Part shown: positions 36,635-45,649 of the stretch, in pieces
How the letters are laid out: every line of letters starts with the position of its first letter
Numbering within the stretch: the first letter of the stretch is position 1
Source of the DNA: DMER01 sp003451645
GTDB lineage: Bacteria > Pseudomonadota > Alphaproteobacteria > Micropepsales > Micropepsaceae
Length of the DNA: 64,000 bases
Assembly (NCBI GenBank): GCA_031976175.1
Contig: DALYLR010000002.1
Location: 1-64,000 of the forward strand
Direction of reading: 5' to 3'
Program-made: the position numbers and the translations under genes
The notes under the pieces: model-generated
The model's database searches: none
What the model saw: only the letters and a program-made list of their open reading frames with translations
What the model was told of the DNA's origin: nothing

Positions 36635-37237
36635 ATGGGGTTGGGCATGATCTGCGGGATTGACGAGGCGGGCCGCGGCCCATGGGCGGGCCCTGTCATC
36701 GCCGCCGCCGTTATCCTGGACCCCAAAAGCCCGATCCTGGGTCTTGCCGATTCCAAGACGCTCAGCCACGCCCAACGCCAGACACTCGCAGCGAACATCA
36801 ATCGTCAGGCCCTGACCGTCGGTGTGGGAAGTGCCAGCGTTGCCGAGATCGACAGCCTGAATATCTTGCGCGCGACCTTCCTTGCCATGCAAAGGGCCGT
36901 CGCAGCCTTGGGTCAACAGCCCGGCCTGGCGCTGGTTGATGGCAATCAGGCTCCACCCCTCCCCTGCCCCGTGCGCACGATTATCGATGGCGACGCGCTG
37001 GAGCCTGCGATCGGTGCCGCCTCCATCATTGCCAAGGTTGCGCGCGATGCGCTGATGGATGATCTTGATCGTCAGTATCCGGACTATCATTGGGCGCGCA
37101 ACAAGGGCTATGGCACAGCCGCCCACCGCGCCGCGCTGTTAAGGTTTGGGGTCACGCCCCATCACCGCACAAGCTTCAAGCCGGTCTCCCACATCTTGTG
37201 TCCGGCGAAGGGCCAGACTCAACCGATTCTGCGTTAA
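36635..37237 (+). CDS. rnhB: Ribonuclease HII
   Basis: RnhB, up to 200 residues, removes ribonucleotides and RNA primers from DNA hybrids. The catalytic set is visible: Asp10-Glu11 in GIDEAGRGPWAGPV, an Asp in LALVDGNQ and one in KVARDALMDDLD. The C-terminal HRTSFKPV is conserved. The ATG at 36635 directly abuts the previous stop; a second ATG at 36647 (MICGIDEAG) is equally plausible and closer to the usual length. Its last codons contain two of the GANTC sites that lie upstream of ccrM. Confidence 0.93.
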   Translation: MGLGMICGIDEAGRGPWAGPVIAAAVILDPKSPILGLADSKTLSHAQRQTLAANINRQALTVGVGSASVAEIDSLNILRATFLAMQRAVAALGQQPGLALVDGNQAPPLPCPVRTIIDGDALEPAIGAASIIAKVARDALMDDLDRQYPDYHWARNKGYGTAAHRAALLRFGVTPHHRTSFKPVSHILCPAKGQTQPILR

Positions 37238-37282
37238 CACTTTGATTCCAAAAGCATATTGACACGCGAATCAGCGTGACTC
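37216..37282 (+). promoter_or_regulatory. Cluster of five GANTC sites upstream of ccrM
   Basis: GACTC 37216-37220, GATTC 37225-37229, GATTC 37244-37248, GAATC 37268-37272 and GACTC 37278-37282. A TTGACA hexamer at 37259-37264 would place the last two between the -35 and a weak -10. In Caulobacter the ccrM promoter is affected by methylation of GANTC sites in it, so a similar feedback is possible here. Confidence 0.5.
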
Positions 37283-37347
37283 ATTGTCGGCCTCGAAAGG
37301 GATCGTCCGCATACGGCGGGCATCACCAGAACCGGGGACCGGCCTTC

Positions 37348-38478
37348 ATGGGACGAACAATCTTGCGCACGCAATCGCGTGTTCAACCGCGCGCGCAAGC
37401 CAGCGCACTGCCGCTCGACACCATCATCGCTGGCGATTGCGTGGAGGTGCTCAAAGGCCTGCCCGCGCAGTGCGTGGACATGATCTTTGCCGACCCGCCT
37501 TATAATCTGCAATTGCGCGGCGAGCTGCACCGGCCCGATCAGTCCCGGGTCGATGCCGTCACTGATGCGTGGGACCAGTTCGGCTCCTTTGCGGAGTATG
37601 ACCGGTTCACCCGCGCCTGGCTTGGCGAATGCCAAAGGGTGCTCAAACCCACGGGCTCGCTCTGGGTGATTGGCAGCTATCACAATATTTTCCGGGTTGG
37701 CACGGCGCTACAGGATCTGGGATTTTGGCTTCTGAATGACATCATCTGGCGCAAGGCCAATCCGATGCCCAATTTCCGCGGGCGGCGCTTTACCAATGCG
37801 CATGAGACCTTGATCTGGGCCGCCAAATCCGCCGATCAGAAAAGCTACACGTTCAATTACGAGGCGATGAAGTCGCTCAACGACGATCTGCAAATGCGCT
37901 CGGACTGGTTTCTGCCGCTGTGCACGGGAGCTGAGCGGCTCAAGGACGCGGAGGGCGGCAAGGCGCATCCGACGCAAAAGCCTGAAGCCCTGCTCTACCG
38001 CTGCATCATGGCCGCCAGTCAGCCGGGCGATGTGGTGCTCGATCCCTTTTTTGGCACAGGCACAACAGGCGCCGTCGCCAAGCGCCTGGGGCGCCACTTC
38101 ATCGGCATTGAGCGTGAGGCGAGCTATATCGCGGCCGCTCATGCGCGCCTGGCGGGGACCGTGCCTGGCCAGAGCGACAATCTTGCGACCAACAAATCAA
38201 AGCGGGAGGAGCCACGCGTGCCATTTGGACTGGTGATCGAGAAGGGCTTGCTGGCGCCGGGCGACATTTTGTGCGATCCGCAGCGCCGTCATGCCGCCAA
38301 AGTGCGCGCGGATGGCAGCTTGGTCTGCCGGGACGCGACCGGCTCCATCCATCAGATCGCGGCGCGCGTCCAGGGCTTGCCGGCCTGCAATGGCTGGACC
38401 TATTGGCATTATTCCGTAGGCGGACAGCTTCAGCCGATCGATACCTTGCGCCAGCAAATCAGGGCGGCGATGCATTAA
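37348..38478 (+). CDS. ccrM: Cell-cycle GANTC adenine methyltransferase CcrM
   Basis: CcrM, 376 residues from the ATG at 37348, methylates adenine in GANTC and couples replication to transcription in alphaproteobacteria. It is a beta-class enzyme: DPPY at residues 49-52 (FADPPYNLQL) precedes the SAM motif DPFFGTGTTG. The block FRGRRFTNAHETLIWAAK is typical of CcrM. The C-terminal part (about 275-376, with GLLAPGDILCD and ARVQGLPACNGWTYWHY) is the RAMA domain needed for DNA recognition. The open frame continues 24 codons upstream, but that part overlaps the GANTC cluster and is not conserved. Directly follows rnhB. Confidence 0.93.
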   Translation: MGRTILRTQSRVQPRAQASALPLDTIIAGDCVEVLKGLPAQCVDMIFADPPYNLQLRGELHRPDQSRVDAVTDAWDQFGSFAEYDRFTRAWLGECQRVLKPTGSLWVIGSYHNIFRVGTALQDLGFWLLNDIIWRKANPMPNFRGRRFTNAHETLIWAAKSADQKSYTFNYEAMKSLNDDLQMRSDWFLPLCTGAERLKDAEGGKAHPTQKPEALLYRCIMAASQPGDVVLDPFFGTGTTGAVAKRLGRHFIGIEREASYIAAAHARLAGTVPGQSDNLATNKSKREEPRVPFGLVIEKGLLAPGDILCDPQRRHAAKVRADGSLVCRDATGSIHQIAARVQGLPACNGWTYWHYSVGGQLQPIDTLRQQIRAAMH

Positions 38479-38479
38479 A

Positions 38480-38523
38480 GCGTGTCCAGGAAAAGTGGGC
38501 ACCGGTTTTCCGCCAGGACACGC
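38480..38523. repeat. Palindromic dispersed element after ccrM
   Basis: Outer arms GCGTGTCC (38480-38487) and GGACACGC (38516-38523) and inner arms GGAAAA (38489-38494) and TTTTCC (38506-38511) around an 11-nt centre. This is the form and spelling of a common alphaproteobacterial intergenic palindrome. It lies between the convergent ccrM and secreted-protein genes and starts 1 bp after the ccrM stop, so it can act as a terminator for both. Confidence 0.65.
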
Positions 38524-38559
38524 GTCAAAGCAAATACGCCAAGGGCCTGACAGTGCCCC

Positions 38560-39102
38560 TCAATCCCCATAAAACACGTAATCGACCGGGCGGCCAAAGA
38601 TTGCGTCGTCCCAGACCACCATTTTGCCGCGCGCGGCGTCCGTCGGGATGATCACAAAGCGCGGCTTTTGCTTGAAGAGGCGGACATATTCGGCCTGGAT
38701 CAGAGGCGTGCCGCGCCAGGGATTGCCCTCGGGCTGGGAGCCCGCCTTTTGCAAATCCTCCCAGCTCTCCAGATTGGCGCGTTGAGGCGGCTCGATGCGG
38801 TCAGCGATCTCCTTGATCGCCTTGGCCATCTCGCCATGGTTTTTGACCACGCCGCCAAAAGCCGACACCTCTGAGATCAGCAGCGGGAACCAGCCGCTCT
38901 CGACTGTGCGCACATAGATCGTCACGCGCGCCTGGTCGCAGGTGCTGCCGATGCTCTCGACCACGAACTCATCTGGCTTCGTCTCGTCAGAGAATTTCAG
39001 CGCCTTGGTCGCCATTGCATGGCAATCCCGGCCTTTGGCCTGTGCCGTTGTTGCACTCAACATCACGGCCAACACTATCGCGCCCAAACATAGCTTGCTC
39101 AT
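38560..39102 (-). CDS. Hypothetical exported protein, 180 aa
   Basis: An unrecognised protein with a good signal peptide (residues 1-22, ending TAQA) and a mature part of about 158 residues. It has two cysteines (RDCHAMA and GSTCDQA) that may form a disulfide, and ends with RFVIIPTDAARGKMVVWDDAIFGRPVDYVF. The ATG at 39102 has GAGGGTGAT before it; the frame stays open upstream only because it lies across mutY. It begins 7 bp after the mutY stop, so both are probably on one transcript. Confidence 0.7.
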   Translation of the reverse strand: MSKLCLGAIVLAVMLSATTAQAKGRDCHAMATKALKFSDETKPDEFVVESIGSTCDQARVTIYVRTVESGWFPLLISEVSAFGGVVKNHGEMAKAIKEIADRIEPPQRANLESWEDLQKAGSQPEGNPWRGTPLIQAEYVRLFKQKPRFVIIPTDAARGKMVVWDDAIFGRPVDYVFYGD

Positions 39103-39109
39103 ATCACCC

Positions 39110-40210
39110 TCATCCCCTGTCGCGCGCCGCTGCGAAAAGCGGGCCCCAATTTCCCTGATTGAGAGCATGATCCAGCACTTTGCGGAAGAGGTTTGGCAAG
39201 GCGTGCGCGCCCGCCTCCTCCAGGGCCACCCAGCGGCACGGTGCTGGCGCTGGCCCCTCGATACGCGCCGTCCACACCTCCAGCTCCAATTCGAAATGGG
39301 TGAAGGCATGGCGCACCAGGCCTGGCAGCTTTTGCCACTGGGCCGGAAAGGGCGCGGCCGCGGCATCCTTTTCCCAGCCGGAATTGGGGACCTCGTCCAT
39401 GCCGCCCAAGAGCCCCTTGGGCGGGCGCGTGCGCAGCAAAACCCGGCCTTCGGGCGACAGCGCCACATAGGCCAGGCCGCGCTTCAAAGGCCGCGCCCGC
39501 TTTGGCGCCTTGATTGGCAACTCGGTGTGCATGCCCTTCGCGCGCGCCACGCAATATCCCGTCCACGGGCACGCCTGGCATGCCGGACTGCGCGGGTTGC
39601 AAACCGTGGCGCCCAAATCCATCATGGCTTGGGCAAAGTCGCCCGGGCGGTCCTCGGGCGTCAGCTCCGCGACATGCGCCTTGATCTCCGGCTTGGCCTG
39701 AGGCAGTGGCGTCTCAATTGCAAAGAGCCGCGCGATCACGCGCTCGATATTGCCGTCGACCACGGCACTGCGCCGCCCAAAGGCGATCGCGGCGATTGCC
39801 GCCGCCGTATAGGGGCCTATGCCCGGCAAGGCGCGTAAAGCTTCCTCCGTATCAGGAAATGTTCCACCCGGCAGCGCCGACACGGCGAGAGCACAGGCGT
39901 GCAAATTGCGCGCACGTGCATAGTAACCTAAGCCCGCCCAGGCCGACAGCACTTGCTCCAGAGGCGCCTGGGCCAGCGCCCCGACGTCCGGCCACCGCGC
40001 CAGGAACGCCTGAAAATAGGGGATCACCGCGGCCACGGTCGTCTGCTGCAGCATGATTTCCGATAGCCAGACATGATAGGGGTCCGCGCGCGCGCCGCCT
40101 TTGCTCCGCCAGGGCAATGTGCGCCCATGTGCGTCATACCAGGCGAGCAGATCGCGCGTGGCATGCTCCTGTGGACGATCAAGGGGTGCGGTCTTGCGTT
40201 TGGCGGGCAT
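39110..40210 (-). CDS. mutY: A/G-specific adenine glycosylase
   Basis: MutY, 366 residues, removes adenine mispaired with 8-oxoguanine. The catalytic Glu is in SEIMLQQTTV, the helix-hairpin-helix with the essential Asp in LPGIGPYTAAAIAAIAFGRRSAVVDGN, and the 4Fe-4S loop in the spacing C-x6-C-x2-C-x5-C (CNPRSPACQACPWTGYC). A C-terminal Nudix-like domain (about 235-355, with GLLGGMDEVPNSGW and FTHFELELEVW) recognises 8-oxoG. It diverges from the DUF721 gene, with 19 bp between them. Confidence 0.95.
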   Translation of the reverse strand: MPAKRKTAPLDRPQEHATRDLLAWYDAHGRTLPWRSKGGARADPYHVWLSEIMLQQTTVAAVIPYFQAFLARWPDVGALAQAPLEQVLSAWAGLGYYARARNLHACALAVSALPGGTFPDTEEALRALPGIGPYTAAAIAAIAFGRRSAVVDGNIERVIARLFAIETPLPQAKPEIKAHVAELTPEDRPGDFAQAMMDLGATVCNPRSPACQACPWTGYCVARAKGMHTELPIKAPKRARPLKRGLAYVALSPEGRVLLRTRPPKGLLGGMDEVPNSGWEKDAAAAPFPAQWQKLPGLVRHAFTHFELELEVWTARIEGPAPAPCRWVALEEAGAHALPNLFRKVLDHALNQGNWGPLFAAARDRG

Positions 40211-40229
40211 AGGCCTTTACGCTTAGGCG

Positions 40230-40718
40230 ATGAGTGAGAGCGATGCCAAGCCCGAACCGGCCCGGCGCCGTAACCGGCCCGGCCTGCATCCTTGCGGTGG
40301 GTCAGTCCACGCCTTGATGGCCCAGGCGTTCCGGGAGCGCGGGTTTAAGACCCCCCAAATCCCCTTACGGTGGCGCGCCTTTGCGGGCGATGCCCTGGCG
40401 CGGATCACCGCCCCGCAATCGCTCAGTGCTGAGGGTGTCTTGACCATTTCGGCTGATCCTACTGCCGCCTTGTTCATTCAGCACCAAGGCATGGCGATCG
40501 TGCAAAAGATCAATGCCGCACTGGGCGCCGACACGGTCAAACGCCTCAAGGTCGTAAATGGCAAATTTCCAACCCCTGCACCCTACTCGGCGCCCAAAAC
40601 ACGGCCGCTGACGCCCGCCCAGCAGGCCGCGCTGAACGACACTTTGGCGCCCGTTCAAGACAGTGAGCTCAAGGCCGCCCTCGCCCGCCTGGCCGCCCGC
40701 GCCCTGGCCGGGCGGTAG
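40230..40718 (+). CDS. DUF721 (DciA-like) protein
   Basis: A 162-residue DUF721 family protein. The core region WRAFAGDALARITAPQSLSAEGVLTISADPTAALFIQHQG shows the strand-helix pattern of the family, and the C-terminus is basic and helical. DciA proteins load the replicative helicase in bacteria lacking DnaC, and the family is linked with mutY-dsbA-smc in alphaproteobacteria, as here. Whether this member is the helicase loader cannot be told from sequence alone. Confidence 0.8.
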   Translation: MSESDAKPEPARRRNRPGLHPCGGSVHALMAQAFRERGFKTPQIPLRWRAFAGDALARITAPQSLSAEGVLTISADPTAALFIQHQGMAIVQKINAALGADTVKRLKVVNGKFPTPAPYSAPKTRPLTPAQQAALNDTLAPVQDSELKAALARLAARALAGR

Positions 40719-40798
40719 CTCTTTCGCTTCCCCGTTGTCCCCAGAAGCCGCCCAAGCTATTATCGGCGTTCAAACCTCCAACGCTGGAACAATTGACC

Positions 40799-41593
40799 AT
40801 GCCGTCGCGGACCTATCTGATTGCGGGCCTTGCCGCCCTTGCCCTCCTTGTTGGTGCGGGTGTCTATTTCTATTCAGGCAATTCCGGGTCCACGATTGCT
40901 GCTGCTTCGGCTGGCGCGGGCTGTAAGCCCACCGGCACCTTCAAGCTCACCGACCGCGATGTGCTGATCGGCGACCCCAAGGCGCCTGTCACCTTCATCG
41001 AATATGTGTCGCTGACCTGCGGCCATTGCGCGGCGTTCCACACCACCGTTCTGCCCAAGATCAAGGAAGCCTATATCGACAAGGGCTTGGTCAATTATGT
41101 GGTGCGTGAATTTCCGCTCAACAATGAGGCCCTTGCGGCCTCGGTGCTTACGCGCTGCGTGCCGCGGGAGAATTTCAATGCTTTTGTTGGCCTGATCTTC
41201 GAGCAGCAGGGCAATTGGATGCGGTCGCAGGACCTGCGTGGCGCGCTGAAGGAGCTGTCCAATCGCGCAGGCCTTGGCTCTGATGCCTTTGAGGCCTGCC
41301 TCGCCAGTATCCCCAATGCGGATGCGGTCAGGAAAACAGCCAAAGAGGGCGAATCGATGTATTGCATCAAGGGTACGCCCACCGCCGTGCTCAATGGACG
41401 CGTCCTAGAGACCAAGGCGATCGCGAATTTCGAGGCCTTTGATGAAGAGTTGCGTTCTGAGTTCAAGAGACTTGGCAAGGCTTTGCCCGAGCCTGTCATG
41501 CCCGCCGCAGCACCCGCCCCGGCCGAGCCCGCGGCCCCCGTCGTTGGTGCGGAGCCTGGTGCGCCCGCGCAACCCGCAACGCCTGCGCCTTGA
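40799..41593 (+). CDS. DsbA-family thiol:disulfide protein
   Basis: A 264-residue protein with an N-terminal membrane helix or signal (residues 5-25) and a thioredoxin-like domain with active site Cys74-Gly-His-Cys77 in SLTCGHCAAFH. The cis-Pro loop is in KGTPTAVLNGRVLE. The C-terminus (from about 230) is an Ala/Pro-rich tail outside the fold. It is probably an oxidative-folding or BdbD/ScsC-like periplasmic protein. The ATG at 40799 is preferred to an in-frame TTG 6 bp earlier. It lies 28 bp before smc. Confidence 0.85.
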   Translation: MPSRTYLIAGLAALALLVGAGVYFYSGNSGSTIAAASAGAGCKPTGTFKLTDRDVLIGDPKAPVTFIEYVSLTCGHCAAFHTTVLPKIKEAYIDKGLVNYVVREFPLNNEALAASVLTRCVPRENFNAFVGLIFEQQGNWMRSQDLRGALKELSNRAGLGSDAFEACLASIPNADAVRKTAKEGESMYCIKGTPTAVLNGRVLETKAIANFEAFDEELRSEFKRLGKALPEPVMPAAAPAPAEPAAPVVGAEPGAPAQPATPAP

Positions 41594-41620
41594 GGCTCAG
41601 AGCGGCCATGAGGTGCAGCC

Positions 41621-44600
41621 GTGACGTTTACGCGCCTGCGCCTGTCTGGCTTTAAGTCTTTTGTCGAGCCGACCGAGCTGCCGATCGAGCCCGGACTAAC
41701 CGGCGTCGTCGGCCCCAATGGCTGCGGCAAGTCCAATCTGCTTGAGGCCTTGCGCTGGGTGATGGGGGAGAACTCCGCCAAATCCATGCGCGGTGACGGC
41801 ATGGAGGACGTGATCTTTGCCGGGACCGGCGCCAGACCCATGCGCAACATGGCCGAAGTGGCGCTGACCATCGACAATCAGGACCGCCGCGCGCCCGCTG
41901 CCTATAACGATAGCGACACCTTGGAGGTCCTGCGCCGGATCGAGCGCGACATGGGCTCGCATTACCGCGTCAATGGCCGAGAGACCCGTGCCAAGGACGT
42001 GCAGCTCATGTTTGCGGATATGGCCTCCGGCGCGCATGCAAGCTCCATGGTTCGCCAGGGCCAGATCAGCCAGCTGATCAGCGCCAAGCCTGCCGCCCGC
42101 CGTGCCATCCTTGAGGAGGCCGCCGGCATTAGCGGCCTGCATGCCCGCCGCCATGAGGCCGAACTCAAACTTAATGCGGCCGAAGCCAATCTCGCCCGGC
42201 TGGGTGATGTTGTGCAGGAGATCGAGGGGCAGCTCCAAGGCCTCAAGCGCCAGGCGCGTCAGGCGAGCCGCTATCGCAATATCTCCGGCCAAATCCGCGA
42301 GACGGAAGCGCTGGCCCTGCATTTGCGCTGGGTGCAGGCGCGCGACTTGACCCAGCAGACCAATGCGGCTCTCGACGAGGCCCGAGCACAGGCAGCTGAG
42401 CTGACGCGCCAGGCGGCGGAAACCTCCACCGCCCTTCTGGAAGCGGAAGACAAGCTGAGCCCGCTCCGCCAAGCCGAGGTTGAACGCGCGGCGGCGCTAC
42501 AGCGCCTTAATGCTGAGCGCCTGTCCATCGATGCGGAGGGCGCGCGTGCCCGCGAAATGGCGCAGAGCCTTGCCGCCCGCCTGACGCAAATTGCGCAAGA
42601 CCTGGCCCGCGAACGCGCATTGGCCAGCGATGCAGCAGAGCAAATGGCACGCCTGAAGGCCGAGGACTTGAACCTTGTCGCGGCTGGCGAAGGGCAGGAG
42701 GCCAGGCTTGCCGCCCTGTCGGACGCCCAGAACGAGGCCCAAACCGGGCTTACCGCGCTCGAGACCGAGGCTGACCGCCTAACGGCAGAGGCTGCCGACC
42801 TCAAGGCCCGCAAGGCGCAGCTCGTGCGTGCGGATCAGGAGGCGCAAGGCCGCCTCGCCCGCCTGACGCGCGAGCGTGACCAGGCGGTCGCCGAACTTGC
42901 GCCTCTTGATGCTGAACTTGCGCGCCTGCCCGATGTGGTTGCCGCTGCTGAGGCTGTTGCCACCGCCGAGCAGCGTCAAGCGCAAGCGCAAATCATGCTC
43001 ACCGCCCAGGAGGCCCATACTCAAGGCCTGGCGCAGGCAGAGCGCGCGGCCCGCCCGCCCCTTGATGCGGCGGAGCGCGAGGTGCAGCGCCTCAAGGCCG
43101 AGGCCAAGGCGCTCAGTGCCCTGCTTAGTGCCGGCCAATCGGGCTTGTGGCCGCCCGTAATCGACCTCATCCAGGTAACGCCCGGGGCGGAAGCAGCCTT
43201 GGGTGCGGCCTTTGGTGATGATCTCGACGTGCCCGCGGATGTGGGCGCGCCGGTGCATTGGCGCCACCTCGAGACGCACGATCAACAGTCCCTGCCGCCC
43301 GGCGTCACGCCTTTGTCGGCCTTGGTCAGCGCCCCTCCCGCTTTGGCGCGCAGCCTCGCCCAAATCGGCGTGGTGGAGCCGCAGGATGGCGCGCGCCTCC
43401 AAGCGCTCCTGCTGCCGGGGCAGCGTTTGGTCAGCAGGGCGGGTGATCTGTGGCGCTGGGATGGCTATGTCGCAGCCGCCGAGGCGCCCACGCCTGCCGC
43501 CATCCGCTTGCAGCAGCGCAATCATCTGGCAACGCTTGAGGCACAAACCGCCGCGGCCGAGGAGCACGCGCATGGCGTGCGTCAGGCTTTCCATGCGGCC
43601 CGTCTGACCCATGAACAGGGCCAAGGCGCCGAAGCGCTCGCCCGCAAGGCGGCGCGTGAGGCTGACACCACCCTCGCCGCCGCCCGCCAGGCCTTGGGCC
43701 AAGCGGAGCGCGCGCGCGGTCAGGCCGATATGCGCCGCCAATCGGCTTTTGACAGGGCGCAAAACCTGGAGGGGCAATGCCTTGATGCTAGCCGCGCGGC
43801 CGAAGCGGCACGCATAGCCTTGGCAGACCTGCCCGACCTTGCCCCCCTCGATGAGCAGCTTCATGCGCAACGCTTGCACATTGCCGAAGCGCGCACGCAA
43901 GTCAGCGACGCCCGCGCCAGCCTTGAGACCTTCCGGCGTGAGGCCGAGACGCGCACACGCCGGCGCACTGCAATCCAGTCCGAACTTAGCACCTGGGATG
44001 CCCGGGGTCAGAATGCGCAAGCGCAGATCGCGACCCTGGAGGCACGCCAAAGCGAGACCGAGACCGAACGCGCCCAAGTTCTCGCCATCCCCGGCATGGT
44101 GGCCGAGCGCCGCCAGGTTCTGCTCTCCCTCATCACCGAGGCCGATGCCGCCCGCAAGGAGGCGGCCGACGCGCTCGCCCTTGCCGAAACGGACGCCAAG
44201 GCCGCCGCCAGCCAATCCCGCCGGCTCGACCAATCCTTGAGCGAGGCGCGTGAGACCCGCGCGCGGGCCGAGGTGCAGCTTGAGAATGCGCGCGAGCGCC
44301 TGGCGGACATCATCGCCACCGCGCGCGAGGTCATGGATTGCGAGCCCGAAGCCTTACTCGCGCGCGCCGATTGGCGGGCGGGCGATCCCCTGCCCCCTCT
44401 GGCGCAGACCGAGGCCAAGGTTGAGAAGCTCAAGCGCGAACGCGAGCAGCTGGGCGGCGTTAATCTGCGTGCGGATGAAGAGGCGCAGGAGTGCGAGACC
44501 CGCCTGACCACCCTGCTCAATGAGCGCACCGATCTGGAGTCCGCAATCGCGAAACTCCGTGGCGCCATTTCCGCTCTCAACCGCGAGGGGCGCGAGCGTC

Positions 44601-45085
44601 TGACCGGCGCCTTTGACACAGTGAACGAGAACTTCCAAAAGCTGTTCAAGACGCTGTTCCAGGGCGGCGAGGCGCATTTGCTGCTCGCCGATCATGAGGA
44701 TCCGCTGCAGGCGGGCCTCGACATCATCGCGCGGCCGCCGGGCAAGAAGCCCGCCTCGCTCTCGCTGCTGTCGGGCGGTGAGCAGGCGCTGACCGCACTG
44801 GCGCTCATCTTTGCGGTGTTCCTTGTCAACCCCGCGCCGATCTGCGTGCTGGACGAGGTCGACGCGCCGCTCGATGACGCCAATGTGGAGCGGTTCTGCA
44901 ATCTGCTGGACGAGATGACGCGCACGACGACGACGCGCTTCCTGATCATCACGCACCATGCGCTGACCATGTCGCGGATGAACCGGCTGATTGGCGTCAC
45001 CATGCAGGAGCGCGGCGTCTCTAGCCTCGTCTCGGTCGACCTCGCCGCCTATGGCGTGCAACCGGCCGCCCAGGCGGCGGAATGA
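41621..45085 (+). CDS. smc: Chromosome segregation protein SMC
   Basis: SMC, 1154 residues, is the ATPase of the condensin that organises the chromosome. Walker A is GPNGCGKSN (31-39), the ABC signature LSGGEQALTALAL begins near residue 1050 and Walker B is CVLDEVDAPLDD (about 1075-1086). Two long coiled coils rich in Ala, Gln, Glu and Arg flank a hinge at about 500-640 (WPPVIDLIQVTPGAEAALGAAFGDD, then LVSRAGDLWRWDGYV). The start is GTG with GAGGTG upstream. ScpA and ScpB genes are not in the window. Confidence 0.95.
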   Translation: MTFTRLRLSGFKSFVEPTELPIEPGLTGVVGPNGCGKSNLLEALRWVMGENSAKSMRGDGMEDVIFAGTGARPMRNMAEVALTIDNQDRRAPAAYNDSDTLEVLRRIERDMGSHYRVNGRETRAKDVQLMFADMASGAHASSMVRQGQISQLISAKPAARRAILEEAAGISGLHARRHEAELKLNAAEANLARLGDVVQEIEGQLQGLKRQARQASRYRNISGQIRETEALALHLRWVQARDLTQQTNAALDEARAQAAELTRQAAETSTALLEAEDKLSPLRQAEVERAAALQRLNAERLSIDAEGARAREMAQSLAARLTQIAQDLARERALASDAAEQMARLKAEDLNLVAAGEGQEARLAALSDAQNEAQTGLTALETEADRLTAEAADLKARKAQLVRADQEAQGRLARLTRERDQAVAELAPLDAELARLPDVVAAAEAVATAEQRQAQAQIMLTAQEAHTQGLAQAERAARPPLDAAEREVQRLKAEAKALSALLSAGQSGLWPPVIDLIQVTPGAEAALGAAFGDDLDVPADVGAPVHWRHLETHDQQSLPPGVTPLSALVSAPPALARSLAQIGVVEPQDGARLQALLLPGQRLVSRAGDLWRWDGYVAAAEAPTPAAIRLQQRNHLATLEAQTAAAEEHAHGVRQAFHAARLTHEQGQGAEALARKAAREADTTLAAARQALGQAERARGQADMRRQSAFDRAQNLEGQCLDASRAAEAARIALADLPDLAPLDEQLHAQRLHIAEARTQVSDARASLETFRREAETRTRRRTAIQSELSTWDARGQNAQAQIATLEARQSETETERAQVLAIPGMVAERRQVLLSLITEADAARKEAADALALAETDAKAAASQSRRLDQSLSEARETRARAEVQLENARERLADIIATAREVMDCEPEALLARADWRAGDPLPPLAQTEAKVEKLKREREQLGGVNLRADEEAQECETRLTTLLNERTDLESAIAKLRGAISALNREGRERLTGAFDTVNENFQKLFKTLFQGGEAHLLLADHEDPLQAGLDIIARPPGKKPASLSLLSGGEQALTALALIFAVFLVNPAPICVLDEVDAPLDDANVERFCNLLDEMTRTTTTRFLIITHHALTMSRMNRLIGVTMQERGVSSLVSVDLAAYGVQPAAQAAE

Positions 45086-45088
45086 GAC

Positions 45089-45649
45089 TCACCCCGCCTC
45101 CCGCGCGATATCGTTGAGCGCCGCCTTGAAGTGGCTGCGGTCGCCCAAGCCCCGCGACAGGATCAGCGCGCCTTCGATCCGCCCGATGATCGCGGCGGCG
45201 GCGGGGCGCGCCTTGGCCTTGGGCGTCCCCATCTCAACCAAACAGGCGCCGAGCGCGTCGAGCCACTCGTTGAGGAGCGCGCGCAAACCATCCGTCACCG
45301 GATTGCTGCCCGCTCCCACCAGCATGCTGGCCACGAGGCAGGGCTCACTGCCGCCCGCAAAGGCCTCGTCCATTGCGCTCAGCATCGCCTTGAGGCGCGC
45401 CTGCGGGGTTCCGGCCCCACGCAACGGGCCCGTCACATGGCCTGCAAACCAGCCGCGTGCGCGTGCCACCACGGCCTCCGCCATCTCTTCCTTGCCACCG
45501 GGGAAGTGGTGATAGAGCGAGGAGCGGCTCAGGCCGGTCGCCGCTGAGATGGCGCCGATCGACACGCCCTCAAAACCATGCACCCGGAACAGCTGATAGA
45601 GCTGCGCCGTCAGGGCCTCCTTGAGCGATGCACTGCCGCCCGTGCTCAT
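45089..45649 (-). CDS. TetR-family transcriptional regulator
   Basis: A 186-residue repressor. The helix-turn-helix is in FEGVSIGAISAATGLSRSSLYHHFPGGKEEMAEAVVARA (residues about 25-63), and the rest is a helical ligand-binding domain with the TetR_C type pattern EGALILSRGLGD near the end. The ATG at 45649 has GGAGGG before it and overlaps the preceding oxidase-like gene by 4 bp, so the repressor is the last gene of the operon it probably controls. A good palindrome lies upstream of the operon. The ligand is unknown. Confidence 0.85.
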   Translation of the reverse strand: MSTGGSASLKEALTAQLYQLFRVHGFEGVSIGAISAATGLSRSSLYHHFPGGKEEMAEAVVARARGWFAGHVTGPLRGAGTPQARLKAMLSAMDEAFAGGSEPCLVASMLVGAGSNPVTDGLRALLNEWLDALGACLVEMGTPKAKARPAAAAIIGRIEGALILSRGLGDRSHFKAALNDIAREAG

